Assembly (NCBI GenBank): GCA_023055505.1
Contig: JALIRH010000038.1
Span: forward strand, 4,596,327 to 4,660,326
Source of the DNA: Callipepla californica brunnescens
Taxonomy: Eukaryota; Chordata; Aves; Galliformes; Odontophoridae
Length of the DNA: 64,000 bases
Direction: 5' to 3'
Position numbers and translations under genes: made by a program
Shown here: in pieces, positions 24,660 to 36,165 of the stretch
Numbering within the stretch: the first letter of the stretch is position 1
Layout of the letters: each line of letters begins with the position of its first letter
The notes under the pieces: generated by a model
Databases searched by the model: none
The model's input: the letters and a program-made list of their open reading frames with translations, nothing else
What the model was told of the DNA's origin: nothing

Positions 24660-25775
24660 TGGGTAACTACAGGTCTGTCAGCCTGACCTTGGAAAGGTTG
24701 TAGACCTGACTGTCTTGAGGGATATCACACAGCATGTGCAGGACAACTGGGAGAGCAGACCTAGACAGTATGGGTTTGTGAAGGATGGGTCCTACTTGAC
24801 CAACCTGATCTTCTATGATCTAGTGACCCGTCTGGTGGATGAAGGAAAGGGTGTTGATGTGGTTTACCTTGACTTCAGCAAAGCCTTCGATGCTGCCTCC
24901 CACAGTACTCTCCTGCAAAGCTGGCAGCCTGTGGCTTGAACAGGCACACTCCGTTCTGGGTAAAGAACTGGCTGGAGGGCTGGGCCCAGAGAGTGGTGGT
25001 GAATGGAGTTAAATCCAGCAGGCAACTTGTCAGAAGCAGTGCTCCCCAGGGATCAGTAATGGAGTATGTCCACATTGAGTGCACCCTCGGTAAGTTTGCA
25101 GATAACACCAAGTTGGCTGGAAGTGTCAATCTGCCTAGGGGTAGTGAGGCCCTACAAAGGGATCTGGGTAGACTGGGCAGAGCCCAACAGAATGGGGTTC
25201 AACAAGACCAAGTTCTGGGTCCTGAACTTTGTCCACAACAACCCCAGCCCTTGAGTGCTATAGGTTTGGCACAGAGTGGCTGGAAAACTGTATAGAAGAA
25301 ACAGACTTGGAGGTATTGATCAGTGCTTGGCTGAACATGAGCCAGCAGTGTGCCCAGGTGGACAAGAAGGCCAAGAGCATCCTATCAGAAATAGTGTTGC
25401 TAGCAGGAACAGGGAAGTAATTGTTCCCCTGTACTCAGCAGTGGTGAAGCCACACCTCAACTACTGTGTTCATTTTTGAGCCCCTCACTGCAAGAAAGAC
25501 ATCAAGGCCCTGGTGCGCATCCAGAGTAGGGCGACTGAATTGTTGAGGGGTCTGGAGCTCAGGACTTACGTGGAATGGTAGAGGGAGCTCGGATTATTCA
25601 GTCTGGAGAAGAGAAGGCTCAGGGGAGACTTTATTGATCTCTATAACTACAAGGTAGGTTGTAGTGAGCTGGGGGTCACCCTCCCCTCACATGTAACTAG
25701 TGATAGGACTAGAGGGAACAGCCTCAAGTTGTGCCAGGGGAGATTCAGGGTGAACTTCAGGAAATACTACCTTTC
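24660..25775 (+). mobile_element. CR1 LINE with RT region, 3' end missing
   Basis: One of two CR1 copies here that keep reverse transcriptase sequence. The start encodes YRSVSLT, an RT N-terminal block. [12 protein letters not shown] (24855-24890) is the RT motif with the first catalytic aspartate, and GVKSSRQLV follows. A deletion then removes most of the GPxLFNIFINDL block, and the catalytic FADD box reads FADN (25095-25106), so the second aspartate is lost. Downstream come [12 protein letters not shown], then [12 protein letters not shown], then VKPHLNYC. The copy stops around 25775, before the 3' UTR. Frameshifts and stops throughout make it inactive. Confidence 0.94.
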
Positions 25776-27607
25776 CTTTTTTCTTTAGTTTTTCTCAACT
25801 TTTTCAATACGTACTGATCCCATAACTTCTAGTTAGTAATGACATGCAGATTTTCACCTAATATTTCAGTTCCCTGTCTATAAAACTCAAATTTCTTAAC
25901 ATATTCGATCTTTAACTGTTACAATTAAATTTTGCAGTTTAATGGGCACATGTATCTTATTTAATAAATATTTAAAAAATAGATTGCATGTTCTAAATTC
26001 TTTGTTTCTTGCTGTCTTCTTGTATGTGCTGCTAAAAATAGGTTTTCAGATGTTTGCTGTTGTTTCATTTTTATTTTTGTTTCTCCAGGAAAGCACTAGC
26101 CTTCATCTTCATCTCATCATCTTTACTTCTTTTGTTAAGCCTTTTCAAATTGAGAATTTTCTTCTCACTTCTGCATGAAGCACATGAGATAATTGTATTA
26201 ACATCTTAGGTTTTGATATTATTATTATTATTTTTAAATTGTTGTGAGCCTGCATGCTTATCTTAGGTATTCATTTTTTTAAGATTGTGGATAAATCATT
26301 GATAATTGAATACTTAGTTTTAACTGTTGTTTTGGAGAATAGTAATTGAACTTGTAACCATGGCAATTGCTCAGTTCATCTCTCCTGCTATAAAACACTT
26401 TATAAATATGAAAGAGCATGTTTGTTGTCCATACAACAGTCACTCAGCCTTGTAGGAGCTAGAGACATTCATAAAAAGTTTATTAAATTTAAAAATAAAC
26501 AAGGGTATTGTGAAGTGAGTACTATCTTAGAATTAAAGATAGTTGAAACTAAACCACAGTTTCTCACTGGTGTAAGAATTATGTATATTAGGAGTTTCCT
26601 TATTTAGGTGATACCTCTAGTTTTGAATTATGACCAGCAGCAGTATGGATGACCTATGGAAAATACAGAGTAGATGTCTACTCCAGTAGATGATATTACA
26701 ACAAACTGTCACCTTTGGGGAAGGATCAGCAGGAAAAAAAAAAAAAAAAACAAAAAAAAAAAAAAAAACCAGAATTAAATTGATTTTTTAAACTCAACTT
26801 TAGATCTGGAAAATATCTTTCCACTGGATAGTATAAGAAAACATTTTTATATAACAACAGAAATTTGAATGCAAGTTGGATGTAGTTGCATGCTTAGTTT
26901 TCAGTTTATACTTTTTTCTAGTATGAGGAAATGCTCTTAAAATGATTGATATGTGTAGTCTGAAAATAATGTATGCAAAAGAAAAGAAAAAAAAAAGCAT
27001 ATACTGCAACCTTTAGCTCCATTCAGAAAGTTGTACAATAGAATCAAAATAATTTCTTAATATTTATTTTTATGAACATGAGTATGATGTAGTGTTCACA
27101 CAAAACTGATGCACATATTAATCCAGGTTCTTTGTCAAAAAATTTAAATTGGAATACACTGTCTGCTTTTTGCTGTAAAAATGCTGCTTTACTTTCAGTT
27201 GCCAAGTGCCCATTTTTCTTTCTAATTTAAGAAGTGACATTTCAAAATCATTTTCCTAGTTTTAGGTACAATAAGGGGAAAAAATATTGTGTTCCCCTAG
27301 TTATCTTTTCTCTCTTCCTCTCCTTCACTAAAGACTATTTTTTAAAAGCATAAAAAATATCTATCTATTTTTTTTTATTTTTTTTTAGGAAAGAAAATTA
27401 GATTATATTATAAGATTATATTTTTTTTCCTATCAGGTAAGTATCTAATAATTCAGCTGATCTTTTTCAATATTGAAAATATATGACTGTTTCATTGATT
27501 TTTCATTGTCATACAAATGTCCATCATGCTAACAGGCATTTTCTTGTTTTTAGTTGTTTTGCCAATAGCATGAGTTTATATTTCACATGATCATTATATT
27601 TATGGTC
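25776..27607. other. Unique AT-rich DNA
   Basis: No gene or mobile element was recognised. It holds an A-rich run with one C at 26734-26768 and several T runs near 27365-27390. Confidence 0.55.
26734..26768. repeat. A-rich homopolymer tract
   Basis: Two long A runs (17 and 17) separated by a single C. Confidence 0.88.
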
Positions 27608-27720
27608 ATAAAACTCCAGCTAGGGCTTCACAAGGGCAGAATATGGGAAGGACCATCACCTCCCCCTCCCTGCTGGCAGCCCTCTTCAGATGCAACCCAG
27701 GATACAGTTGACCTCCCAGA
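27608..27720 (-). mobile_element. Short CR1 fragment, minus strand
   Basis: Reading in reverse, this scrap matches the CR1 ORF2 region that runs from the conserved LGCIK site to the EYC site: TGGGTTGCATCTGAAGAGGG, then a GCCAGCAGGGAGGGGGAGG block, then the region before the conserved EYC site. Both ends are truncated, and a short T-rich run follows it. Confidence 0.72.
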
Positions 27721-30562
27721 CATCAACATCATTAACTTTCCTTTATCTGATTTCGAATTACTTCAGTTTTAGCATTTTTTTTCTTATCAGATCAATCACA
27801 GTGTAGTTTGAGCATATGTCATTGCAAAAATTAATTATAAAAAAATCTTTGTTGTCTTAATTTCATAAATATTGCTTGGTTGTTACTTCCTAGTAGAATA
27901 ATGTGCATCTAAAGCAAAATGGAACACTACCATAAGAAATAGTAAGGAAAAGTACCTTAAAAAATGGGAGTCTGATGTATCCAAGAGCATGTTCTTCCTA
28001 TAAACTTTGAGATGGATAAAATCACATGATAATCCAAAAATGCTCATAGTTAAGACATTACTAAATGTACGAAGCATCTATTTAATGTCAATGAAATCTG
28101 TTTATTCAGGTTCTTGTCTTTGAATTGACAAAGGTTTCCACAGTTATCAAATCTTTACAATTTACAAAAATGTCTATAGTTTTTGTTGTTCTTATTTGTT
28201 AGTTTGATTACCTTATTTACTTTTAATTTTGACTTTTAGTACTACAATGTATTTTCCTAATTATTTTCCCGCATGGAGGAGATTAATGGACTTGCCTTTA
28301 AGCTGGTATCTCTTGACTGGTAGGAGAAATTCAGTTTTACAATATAGAAATGTCATTGACATGTGTTACAACCTTACATTACATACTCTGCAGAATGGTT
28401 TAATTACATCAATGTCTCCTTACAATTTTTTTGGATATCCAGGTCAATACACAGTGAACAGTGAGATGATCTCTTTCCAATCAATAAGGTAATCCAACTA
28501 TAATAGCTGTCTTTGCCTCAGTTTCCATCTCAGCAAATTAAGACTAAAACTATTTTCAAGTACTTGAAGCTCTTCAGAGAGCAATTATTCAACGTTTGCA
28601 AAGTGCTATACACTCTAAATGTCAAGTATTGTTAAGGACTGTTAACTATTTGCAATTTATAAGATCGATTAACAAAATTTTAAGGTTCTATTAATTTCTC
28701 TGCTTTGGAATTACTGAAGCACAGAACTGTCCTATGCATCCAGAAGTGTTTTTATTGATAAGATTTTTTGCCCTGTTTCATCATTTTGATTATTGTTTTC
28801 CTTCACAGTGAACAGAAATCTGCCATGAAAATGCTATTTAGTGGTTATTGAAGACTGCATAATCACTCACTCTTTATAGACTCAGCTCATAGTCTCCTGT
28901 ATAGCAACCAGAGAGAACAATGATATAGAAATAACAGTTACTTTGTAAGAGTAGTCTGTAATATGTATCATCCATATGGAAAGTGCTAATTCCTTACAAT
29001 TTCTCTGAAGGTTCACATTGTACTGATAGAAAATCCTACTTAGGACTCAAAGCACCTGCTACCTGCTTCAACAGTTTAATTCCTTTGGTTATTTTTTGCT
29101 GTTGTTCGAGGACAAGTTATAAAATCATTTTTTTGTTGGTTGGTTGGTTGGTTTGATTTGGGTTTGTTTGTTTGTTTTTGGTTGTGTTTTGTTTTGTTTT
29201 GTTCATTTCCTTTCACCCATAAAGTTGCTTTGTAACATACCCCAGGAATAAAGCAGAGTCTAGTAATTTGGGCATTGTTGAAGGGGCTGAAGAAATGCAA
29301 AGATGGATAAAATGCTGCAGTGGGCAGTGATTTCTTCATGAGGAGAATGAAAGTTAAACAGTTTAACCTGTGTATTCAGTGTTTATTTTTGATGATTAGC
29401 TTAAGTTTCCACACAGTTGTGAGAGTTTATCCAATGTTAAAGTCCATACAAATTCATTCACTATTTTTCTTGTGACAGTGTTATGGGTTTTTTTTAGAAC
29501 CAAAAGAATTACTACCTTATCTTAAAAGACAAAAGCACATTAATATCCCTTCTAGAGCATAAGGTCTAGAGACTTAGTCTGTGATTCATAAGCATCTAAC
29601 CTGAAGGCTACATAATAACGGGAGAAAGTATATGTATTATTTTCAATTTTGAAACAACTATATGATGACAGATTATCTAATTGCTGCTTTGAATTAGTAT
29701 TTTAAACATAGTTATGAATTCAGAGATAAGATTGCTGCACATGGGCAGGTCTTTTTATGCCATAAATTATTTGCATAATTTAGATTTTGTAGCACTTTGA
29801 ATTCACAACATACGTTTATGTCCCCTTGAACTAGACTTCTGTTTGAGAAAGGATATAATCTATTTCTTGTTCTAAAAAGATGCTAATTCGTGAAAATTGA
29901 GGGAGAATATTACTGACATTTAATTTCATTCTTTTCATGTGGAAGAAGTGGAAAATTTAAGATGGTCCATACTTAAAAGATTTTCCCTATTTAACTGTAT
30001 CTAAACAGTTAATGCAAGCCCCAAGTTGCTGGTAGAAATATGCATTCTGGCTTTCCACATGTGATAGTAGTATCAAAAGAAACAGTGCCTGGCATCATAG
30101 AATTAAATCATTTTGCAATTGTTTTCGTTCTGAAAAGAGTATTATCTGGTTTTGCTTAGTCTAGAAGTTCCAAAAGTTAGAGATTTTGACCAGAAAGAGG
30201 ATCCCAGTATTTAAGATTGGACCACATACCTGAAAGAAGGTCTGACAAATATTCCCTCTTCTATGTATATGCCAGGTTATGAAGCAGAATAAAGCTGAAG
30301 CATAGAGCAAGTGCTGGTTCTTGGCTGTCCTGACTCTTCTGTTGCTGGTGGACAGCTGAGGATAGCAGCGTCCTTTAATAGACTGTATTTCCCAAACAGC
30401 AGCCAGGTATGTCTCAGGAGATCCAATCAATTTTTCTTTCTAACACATATTGTGACCTTCATCACCGGTGTTGTCAGGAAAAAAAGATTATCCATACATG
30501 TGCAGCCCTTGTTGTGCCATCTTCACTCTGGCATGTAGAAACTTTCTAGATTATTCTACTTA
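27721..30562. other. Unique AT-rich DNA
   Basis: No gene was recognised. It includes a TTGG/GTTT simple repeat (29128-29204) and a TATTTAAG...AATAAA arrangement near 30208-30296 that loosely resembles an LTR but has no definable ends. The open frame at 28229-28492 begins with TTG and has no domain. Confidence 0.5.
29128..29204. repeat. (TTGG/GTTT)n composite simple repeat
   Basis: Four TTGG units, then GTTT and TTTTG units over about 75 bp. Confidence 0.88.
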
Positions 30563-30688
30563 TGAGGGCTAATCCAAAAGTTATTTTATTATGTTGAGAA
30601 TTTGCTGCATCAAGTAGTGTTAATGTGCTCCTTGCATCTGGTGTAGTTTCCATGAAATTAAAGAGGAGGCATTACTTTCAGAATGACC
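30563..30688. mobile_element. 126-bp mariner MITE (Galluhop-derived)
   Basis: A very short, internally deleted mariner flanked by TA at 30561-30562 and 30689-30690. The left terminus reads TGAGGGCTAATCCAAAAGTT. The right terminus, in reverse complement, reads GGTCATTCTGAAAGTAATGC followed by CTCCTC. The two match as diverged inverted repeats and both match the terminus at 2474. No transposase sequence is left. Confidence 0.72.
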
Positions 30689-30690
30689 TA

Positions 30691-32300
30691 GTTGTTGTAT
30701 TAACAGCAATTGTGGTTTTAATTTATAATTTATGCTGCGTTAGTACTCAAACATGAAATAACCTTACATTATAAAATATTTTGGAGATGTAATTGCTTGT
30801 ATAGTAAGTAATCTATTGACATAAGTGCAGTTATAGGTAAAAACAAATAAAATGTATGCTTTAAATGCTTTATGTTCAGAAATTTTTGAAGTGCAGACAT
30901 AGCAATTTCATTACAAAGTACCTGTAGCTAATTACAAATTAACTCTTCATCCTTTGAAACTCAGTTATGTGCCTGTATTTACATAGTTACTTACTCTGGT
31001 ACTACTAAACTAGATTTAAATATTTTAAATGTTGATCTTCAATAAACTGGTATGAACTCCTCTTCTGAGGTGTTTGTGTTTGTTTGCTTGTTTGTTTGTT
31101 TTTCACAAAGCAGCTAGTGCATTCTTCTGCTATTCTAAGGCTGATCAACAAAAGGTAACCTGGTGAATAAGATAGCAAGAGACAAGAGTAAAATTAAGCT
31201 TCAAGAGGGGAAAAAAAAAATGGCATTCCAACATTTTATCTCTACATGCAATTTGTCTTTCTGACTTCCCTTGAGAGAAAGAGTGTCATGAAATAGACTC
31301 AAGATTATGACAATAACAGCAAAAGTGGTTGCATTAATTTATGTGGAGGAGAACAATAAAACATTTCATGAATTGCTTTAACTTTCTTTCTCCAAATAAT
31401 GTTCCAGCAGGGGGATTGATGGTTGACAGCTGTGTTCACTGATAGGTAACCTTGTTGCAAGTTTCTGAAGAAAGATGTTCTTCTTCACTGGACTTGTCTT
31501 TGCTTTGTAATTATTTTTCCTTAGAGCCAACAGAGCTATTGTTACATCTTAAAATATTTCTATCATGCATTTCTTCTTTGAAATAATTATTCTTTTCTTT
31601 GCACTACTTGGCTGATAACATGTCATAATGTATGCTGCCAAGTGCCGAATGACTCTCAGATTCATTCAAGCATTCAAAGCAAGAAAAACCATTCATCTAG
31701 ATAAGATCTTATCTGACAAGTCAAGCTCAAGAAATCTCAGTATAATTATATGGTGTTAATGAAGGCCATGTATACAGGCAGTTCACAATATTAACCTTTG
31801 TGTAAGTCTATCAACAGTAATGCGAATCAGACATTTTAAGTTAGTGGATTTTTATTTTTATTTTTTTTCAGCAACTAAATATCCATCCCCCATGCAAACA
31901 CTTTATATAGGAAGCTTTGATTCTTTGCAAAGGTTTACTGTGTAGTAGTTTTGACAGAGATGTAATTGTACTACTAATGTTAACTTGTTCTGAACAGGTG
32001 GTTAGAAACCAACAAAGAGGTATTTTTTAATATACTGTGATACTTGATACAATAGAGTGAGATAAGATTTCTAGTAATTTGTCTTTCATTTTAAAAACTA
32101 AATTGAATAAAGTATAAGATTATTATTTAATAATTGCTGTCATTAACATTCATATGTTAGAAAATATTCTCAATGGTATATAGACTCTTACATTACTTTT
32201 ATAAATGAATAAATTGTTCATTATTTGATCTAAAGTTCATGAAGGTCACGTTTATTTTCATAATAAGACTATATTAGTATTTAGAAACAATCAAACACGT
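30691..32300. other. Unique AT-rich DNA
   Basis: No gene was recognised. A (TTTG)n run lies at 31077-31102. Confidence 0.55.
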
Positions 32301-32377
32301 GAACAAACAAACAAACAAATAAAAACACACAAAAAGAAAAAAAGAAAACAACAACAACAAACACAGACAAACCAAAA
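32301..32377. repeat. A-rich (CAAA)n/(CAA)n simple repeat
   Basis: Composite A-rich repeat of AAAC, AAAAAG and AAC units, lying just upstream of the next CR1. Confidence 0.85.
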
Positions 32378-32397
32378 ATAAGTAAATCAAACCTCTT

Positions 32398-32937
32398 TAC
32401 TCAGCTCTGGAGAAGCCACACCTTCAATAGTCTATCCAGTTTGGGATCGCCCTCTGCAAGAACGGCATCAAGGCCTTGGAGCATATCCCACGGAGAGCAA
32501 TGAAGCTGGTGGGGGATCTGGAGCACAAGACTTATGGGGAGTGGCATAAGAAAATAGGGTTGTTTAATCTGCAGAAGAGAAGGCTCAGGGGAGATATTGT
32601 TGCTTTCTACAGCTTCATGAAGGGAGGCTGTGGCAAGATGCTGGTTGGCCTCTTCTACTACAGAACTAGCAACAGGACTAGAGAGAATGACTTCAAGTTG
32701 TATCACCGAAGGTTCTGGTTGTATATTAGGGGAAAATTCTGCTCCAAAAGAGTGATCAGGCACTGGAACTGGCTATCCAGGGACATGGTGGAGTCACTGT
32801 TACTACAGCTGTTCAAGAAATGTTTAGAAGTAGTACCAAGTGTTGTGGTTGTTGGGGAAATATTGGTGATAAGTGGACAGAAGGACTAGATGATCTTGGA
32901 GTTCATTTTCAAACCTGGTGATACTATGATTCTATAA
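32398..32937 (+). mobile_element. CR1 LINE, 5'-truncated, 3' end present
   Basis: Plus-strand CR1 3' end. An open frame at 32476-32889 carries AMKLVGDLEHKTYGEW, then [29 protein letters not shown] and HWNWLSRDMVESL, the C-terminal tail of ORF2. The UTR keeps GGACTAGATGATCTTGGAG and ends with ACTATGATTCTATAA. It starts right after an A-rich simple repeat, the usual 5'-truncated form. It belongs to the same subtype as the copies at 44863, 57788 and 24660. Confidence 0.92.
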
Positions 32938-33177
32938 AACAATGCTGTTTTATTTATTTTGGAAAAGAGTGATCTAAGAATAGTTAAATATTTAAAAATA
33001 TACTTTCTCCAGTGAAAAAATGTTACTGTTGATTACAATATTTTTGTGTAAACCTCCTCTTTCTAAAAGACAAGCCTTTCCTTCAGGGTGTATACCATTA
33101 ATATGAGACTTAAAGACTGCAGATATGAATGTAAATTTCTTGAGGCATTAAAATTTTTGTGAATTTCCTATCCCTTA

Positions 33178-33583
33178 TGTTGTGGTTTTGTGATTGTTTG
33201 CTGACAGTATTCCACATCAGAACATCATGTTGGGAGAAAAGAGGTAATGCTTTCATGGGGAGAGGAAGAGGAGTGGAGCTCCTGGTCTGACACCAGCCAT
33301 TCTCTGGCATGCTTTTTCTCGTCTTGCTTGATTTTGTTGGATTTAGTAAATTACCGTTCTTCCACAGATCATTGCCATTGTTTTTTGGTTTTTTTTGTAG
33401 ATCCATCTGTTATCTCCGTGCCCTTCTCCCTTCCTCCCCCCTCACCCCCCCCCCCCCCCTCCAAATGCAGGACAGTTTTGTCTTGTTTTGATTTATTTTG
33501 TTTTGTTTCTTTTCCTTCCCTCTATCTCCTTTACATTCTTGTGTCCCTGTCACGGACTTAGACCTAAGGATAAAACCATGACA
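33178..33583 (+). mobile_element. Family A solo LTR with near-perfect 5-bp target duplication
   Basis: A 406-bp LTR starting TGTTGTGGTTTTGTGATT and ending ACCATGACA. The start aligns with the reverse complement of the LTR at 45085-45642 (TGTCAAGGTTTTATGATT, then CACATCAtAACAT). The central block GGATTTAGTAAATTAC then CAGATCATTGCCA also aligns with that copy and with 1-174. Flanks are CCTTA (33173-33177) and ACTTA (33584-33588), a 5-bp duplication with one mismatch. A C15 run (33445-33459) lies inside. No internal retroviral region is present. Confidence 0.78.
33445..33459. repeat. Poly(C) run of 15
   Basis: Fifteen C residues inside a C-rich tract of the family A LTR. The opposite strand is a G15 run. 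Confidence 0.9.
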
Positions 33584-34854
33584 ACTTATAATAGCATTTG
33601 GTTACATATTAAAGTGCGTGTTCATACTTTTCCCTAACTTTTTGTTTTGTTTTGCTTTGTTTCAAATCAGAAGCATGTTTCTGAGTAGCCTCTGACTTGT
33701 CATGCTTTGTGTAATGAAACAGCCTCAAAGTACATGAGCTAGAAGAAATTCAACTGGAAAATCTGTTTTTGCAATACACTTACATCTTTCCAGCTGTTAA
33801 ACGATATTTAGTGCATCAAATTAGGCAGTCTTCATTAAACTCCTTCAAAACTTTGCACATTTGACTTGCGATATTAAGTATGAGCTGTTCTATTCTCCAT
33901 ATCCATTGTTGCATTGTTCACAGTTTGATGATGAAGACATAGTTTACATGCAGAAAGAAGCTTTTCCCAGAGGTACTTTAATGTTTTTGTTTCTTTTAAT
34001 TGTCTTTTTAGAGAAATACATCAAGTGAGCAATCTCCAGAATCACACTTCTGTTATTATTTTTAGAGAAGTTACTAGCTAATTATTTCAGAAAGTTTTCA
34101 GAAGCAGTATTATAATTGCACTGTGTGGGTGACGCAGCTAGCAGAAGGGAACAGATGAGCTTGCTCTAAGTTCTCCTATGACAATGTACACACTTCTATC
34201 TTCTAATAGAAGATAGATTAGATATAGATTAGATCTTCTAATCTTTGAAGGACCTTCCAGGAGTCTGTGAACAAGGCATTTATCAAACTGATTTTTGATT
34301 GTATTTTTGTTTTGCTAAGGTTAGTGTTGTGTGATTCCAGAACACAGAAAGTTTAGCAACTCTATAATTTGCAGTGACCCTAGAGATGAAGAGAACAGCA
34401 AGACCAGTTGGATCAGTGGTTTCATGAAGAGGGCTGTTCGACTGTATCTAAATGAAGTAAGCAGAAAAGGTGTCAATAACCACTCTCAGCTTAAAACCGT
34501 AACTGAGAAAGCAAAACTATAATCAAGTCAGCCAGTCAGGTCAGCACTAGCAATCCACATGGCCAGACACAGGCAAATCCTCAAGATAAGTCTGTCAAAG
34601 GCAAGAATGTTAGCATAAATGCAATTCTGAAGGAAATGATGGTCTACTCCAATTAATGGATCTTGTTCCTTGACACACGGTTCATTTCCCAGAAGTCAGA
34701 ACAGAAGTTACAAGAGCACCATATCAAGACATTTTGGTGTTTTCAGGGTTTGAAAAGTGAAAATAAATTTCCTTTAAAATAAACAAAGACATAAACAAGA
34801 ACCGAATCCCAAACCAAACCTTTTTTTTTTTTTTTTTTTTTGAATCTCACCATG
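33584..34854. other. Unique AT-rich DNA
   Basis: No gene was recognised. It contains a palindrome at 34196-34216 and a T21 run at 34821-34841, which sits beside the following CR1 fragment. Confidence 0.55.
34196..34216. repeat. Perfect 10-bp-arm palindrome plus overlapping inverted repeat
   Basis: Arms CTATCTTCTA and TAGAAGATAG surround a single A. The pair extends by one more base on each side. It runs into a second inverted repeat with GATTAGA arms (34227-34243). Confidence 0.88.
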
Positions 34855-35310
34855 TACACTGCATTTTGAAAATTGTCCTTTAAGAGCAGCCAGAACTAAT
34901 CAGTTTCTTCATCACTGAGGACAATTTCCCAGGGGATATAATCCACCAGTTCTTTAGAAACCTAGAAGTTTGCTGTACTAAATTTTAAGGTTGTAACTTT
35001 TCTGTTTGCCAGGTTCATATCCTTCAAGATCATGGCATTCACTGGGGTGTGATCACTTAAGTCTAGGTTGCTTCCATTTGTAACCTCTTTTGTTTGTCTG
35101 TACAGGTGAGAAACAAGTTCAGTAATACTTCTCCTTTGGTTGTTTACAGCTTGTTGTGTTGTTTTTCTAGAAGATATACAGTTGTTTGAAATCCCCCAGT
35201 AGGATGAGAGCTTGTGAGCAAGATGATTCCTGTAGCTCAACCAAGAAAGCTTCACTATGATAGTGCAGACTCTGTTTTCTGGACTTAAAAGTCCAGAAAG
35301 CCCCTTCAGT
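34855..35310 (-). mobile_element. CR1 endonuclease-domain fragment, minus strand
   Basis: On the minus strand this reads as the C-terminal part of the CR1 APE-type endonuclease, in several frames. A block ELQESSCSQALILLGDF lies at about 35185-35240. It is followed by EVTNGSNLDLSDHTPVNAM, whose SDH (35049-35057) is the conserved catalytic signature of APE endonucleases, then NRKVTTLKFSTANF. Further on, VDYIPWEIVLSD matches the linker before the RT domain. Frames are broken. It is internal LINE sequence with no 3' end attached, unlike the other copies. The link to CR1 rests on family knowledge of these motifs. Confidence 0.78.
35276..35299. repeat. Perfect 11-bp-arm inverted repeat
   Basis: Arms TTTCTGGACTT and AAGTCCAGAAA separated by AA. 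It lies at the upstream edge of the CR1 endonuclease fragment. Confidence 0.9.
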
Positions 35311-35754
35311 CCTTGGAATATCTATCTGGGTGTAGTCCATATAGTGAGGCTATAGCACTTCTGTCTGGATTTCGGCCTCCGTCTTGGATATCTTATGTTT
35401 TTGTTTTTTTTTTTTCCCAAAAGTTTTTGTTGGTTTGTTTGTTCTAACATAACTCTTTTTGGGGCAAGAGAGTCTTTATTAAAATTGCGAGATAAAATGT
35501 AAATGCATCTTAGAGTTCTGCAATCAGGTAATTATGATTTTTGTTTTGTTTTTATCCTAGTTATTCATAGCATTCTGATATTCTAATTGTACTTTTGGCC
35601 ACTGTTGATCTTCAAGTTGATAAGTTTTGTTCCTTTTTATTTTTTTTTTAATTTGTTTTAATGATTTGTGGTGACTGCAAGATCTTTCAGAAGTGGTAAT
35701 CACTTATTTAGAGCAGATAATTATTTACATGCAGTTTATGTTGGTTTTCCTCGT

Positions 35755-36165
35755 GCGCTCTTTTTCAGCTGCTAACACCAAATTTCATCTGCCATTTTAT
35801 TGCTCAGACATTTAGCAGCAAAAGACCCTACTGCAACTCTTCATAGACAGACTTATTTTCAAAGCAGTTAGCTACTGCACATCATTTTTAGGACAAAACT
35901 ATTCATTCTCTGAATATATTGAGCAGCAAAAGAGTTAGCAGAACTGACTCCACAATTTAATTGTTGATTCTCCCACACTTTTATTCAGCAGGCAGAAGAC
36001 TATATATCTAACACCTTATTGTTCCTTTTATGTGCTTATTAATCCATTTGTACAAATTCATTTTGCTGCTGTGAAATATAGTGGGGACTTTTTTGAGAGT
36101 CTTTCAAAAATCTTCCTGGAATTCCATGCACAGTAACTGACCTGATATGTCAATTCCAAAAATTA
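35755..36165 (-). mobile_element. Ancient CR1/L3-type LINE remnant, minus strand
   Basis: Blocks such as AAATTTCATCTGCCATTTTA, TGAATATATTGAGCAGCA, ATTAATCCATTTG and a GGACTTTTTTGAGAGTCTTTC stretch match, in order, the well-known reverse-strand pattern of old amniote CR1-type LINEs. The match is heavily diverged with insertions and deletions. This call is from pattern memory, not alignment. Confidence 0.42.

Noticed and set aside
28229..28492. Candidate exon ending near a GTAATC donor-like site
   Set aside because: The frame opens with TTG, no domain is visible, and the splice signals are weak.
33548..33583. TGTCACGG...CCATGACA read as a separate small inverted-repeat element
   Set aside because: The right arm is the 3' end of the family A LTR, so the left arm is more simply a chance or internal match.
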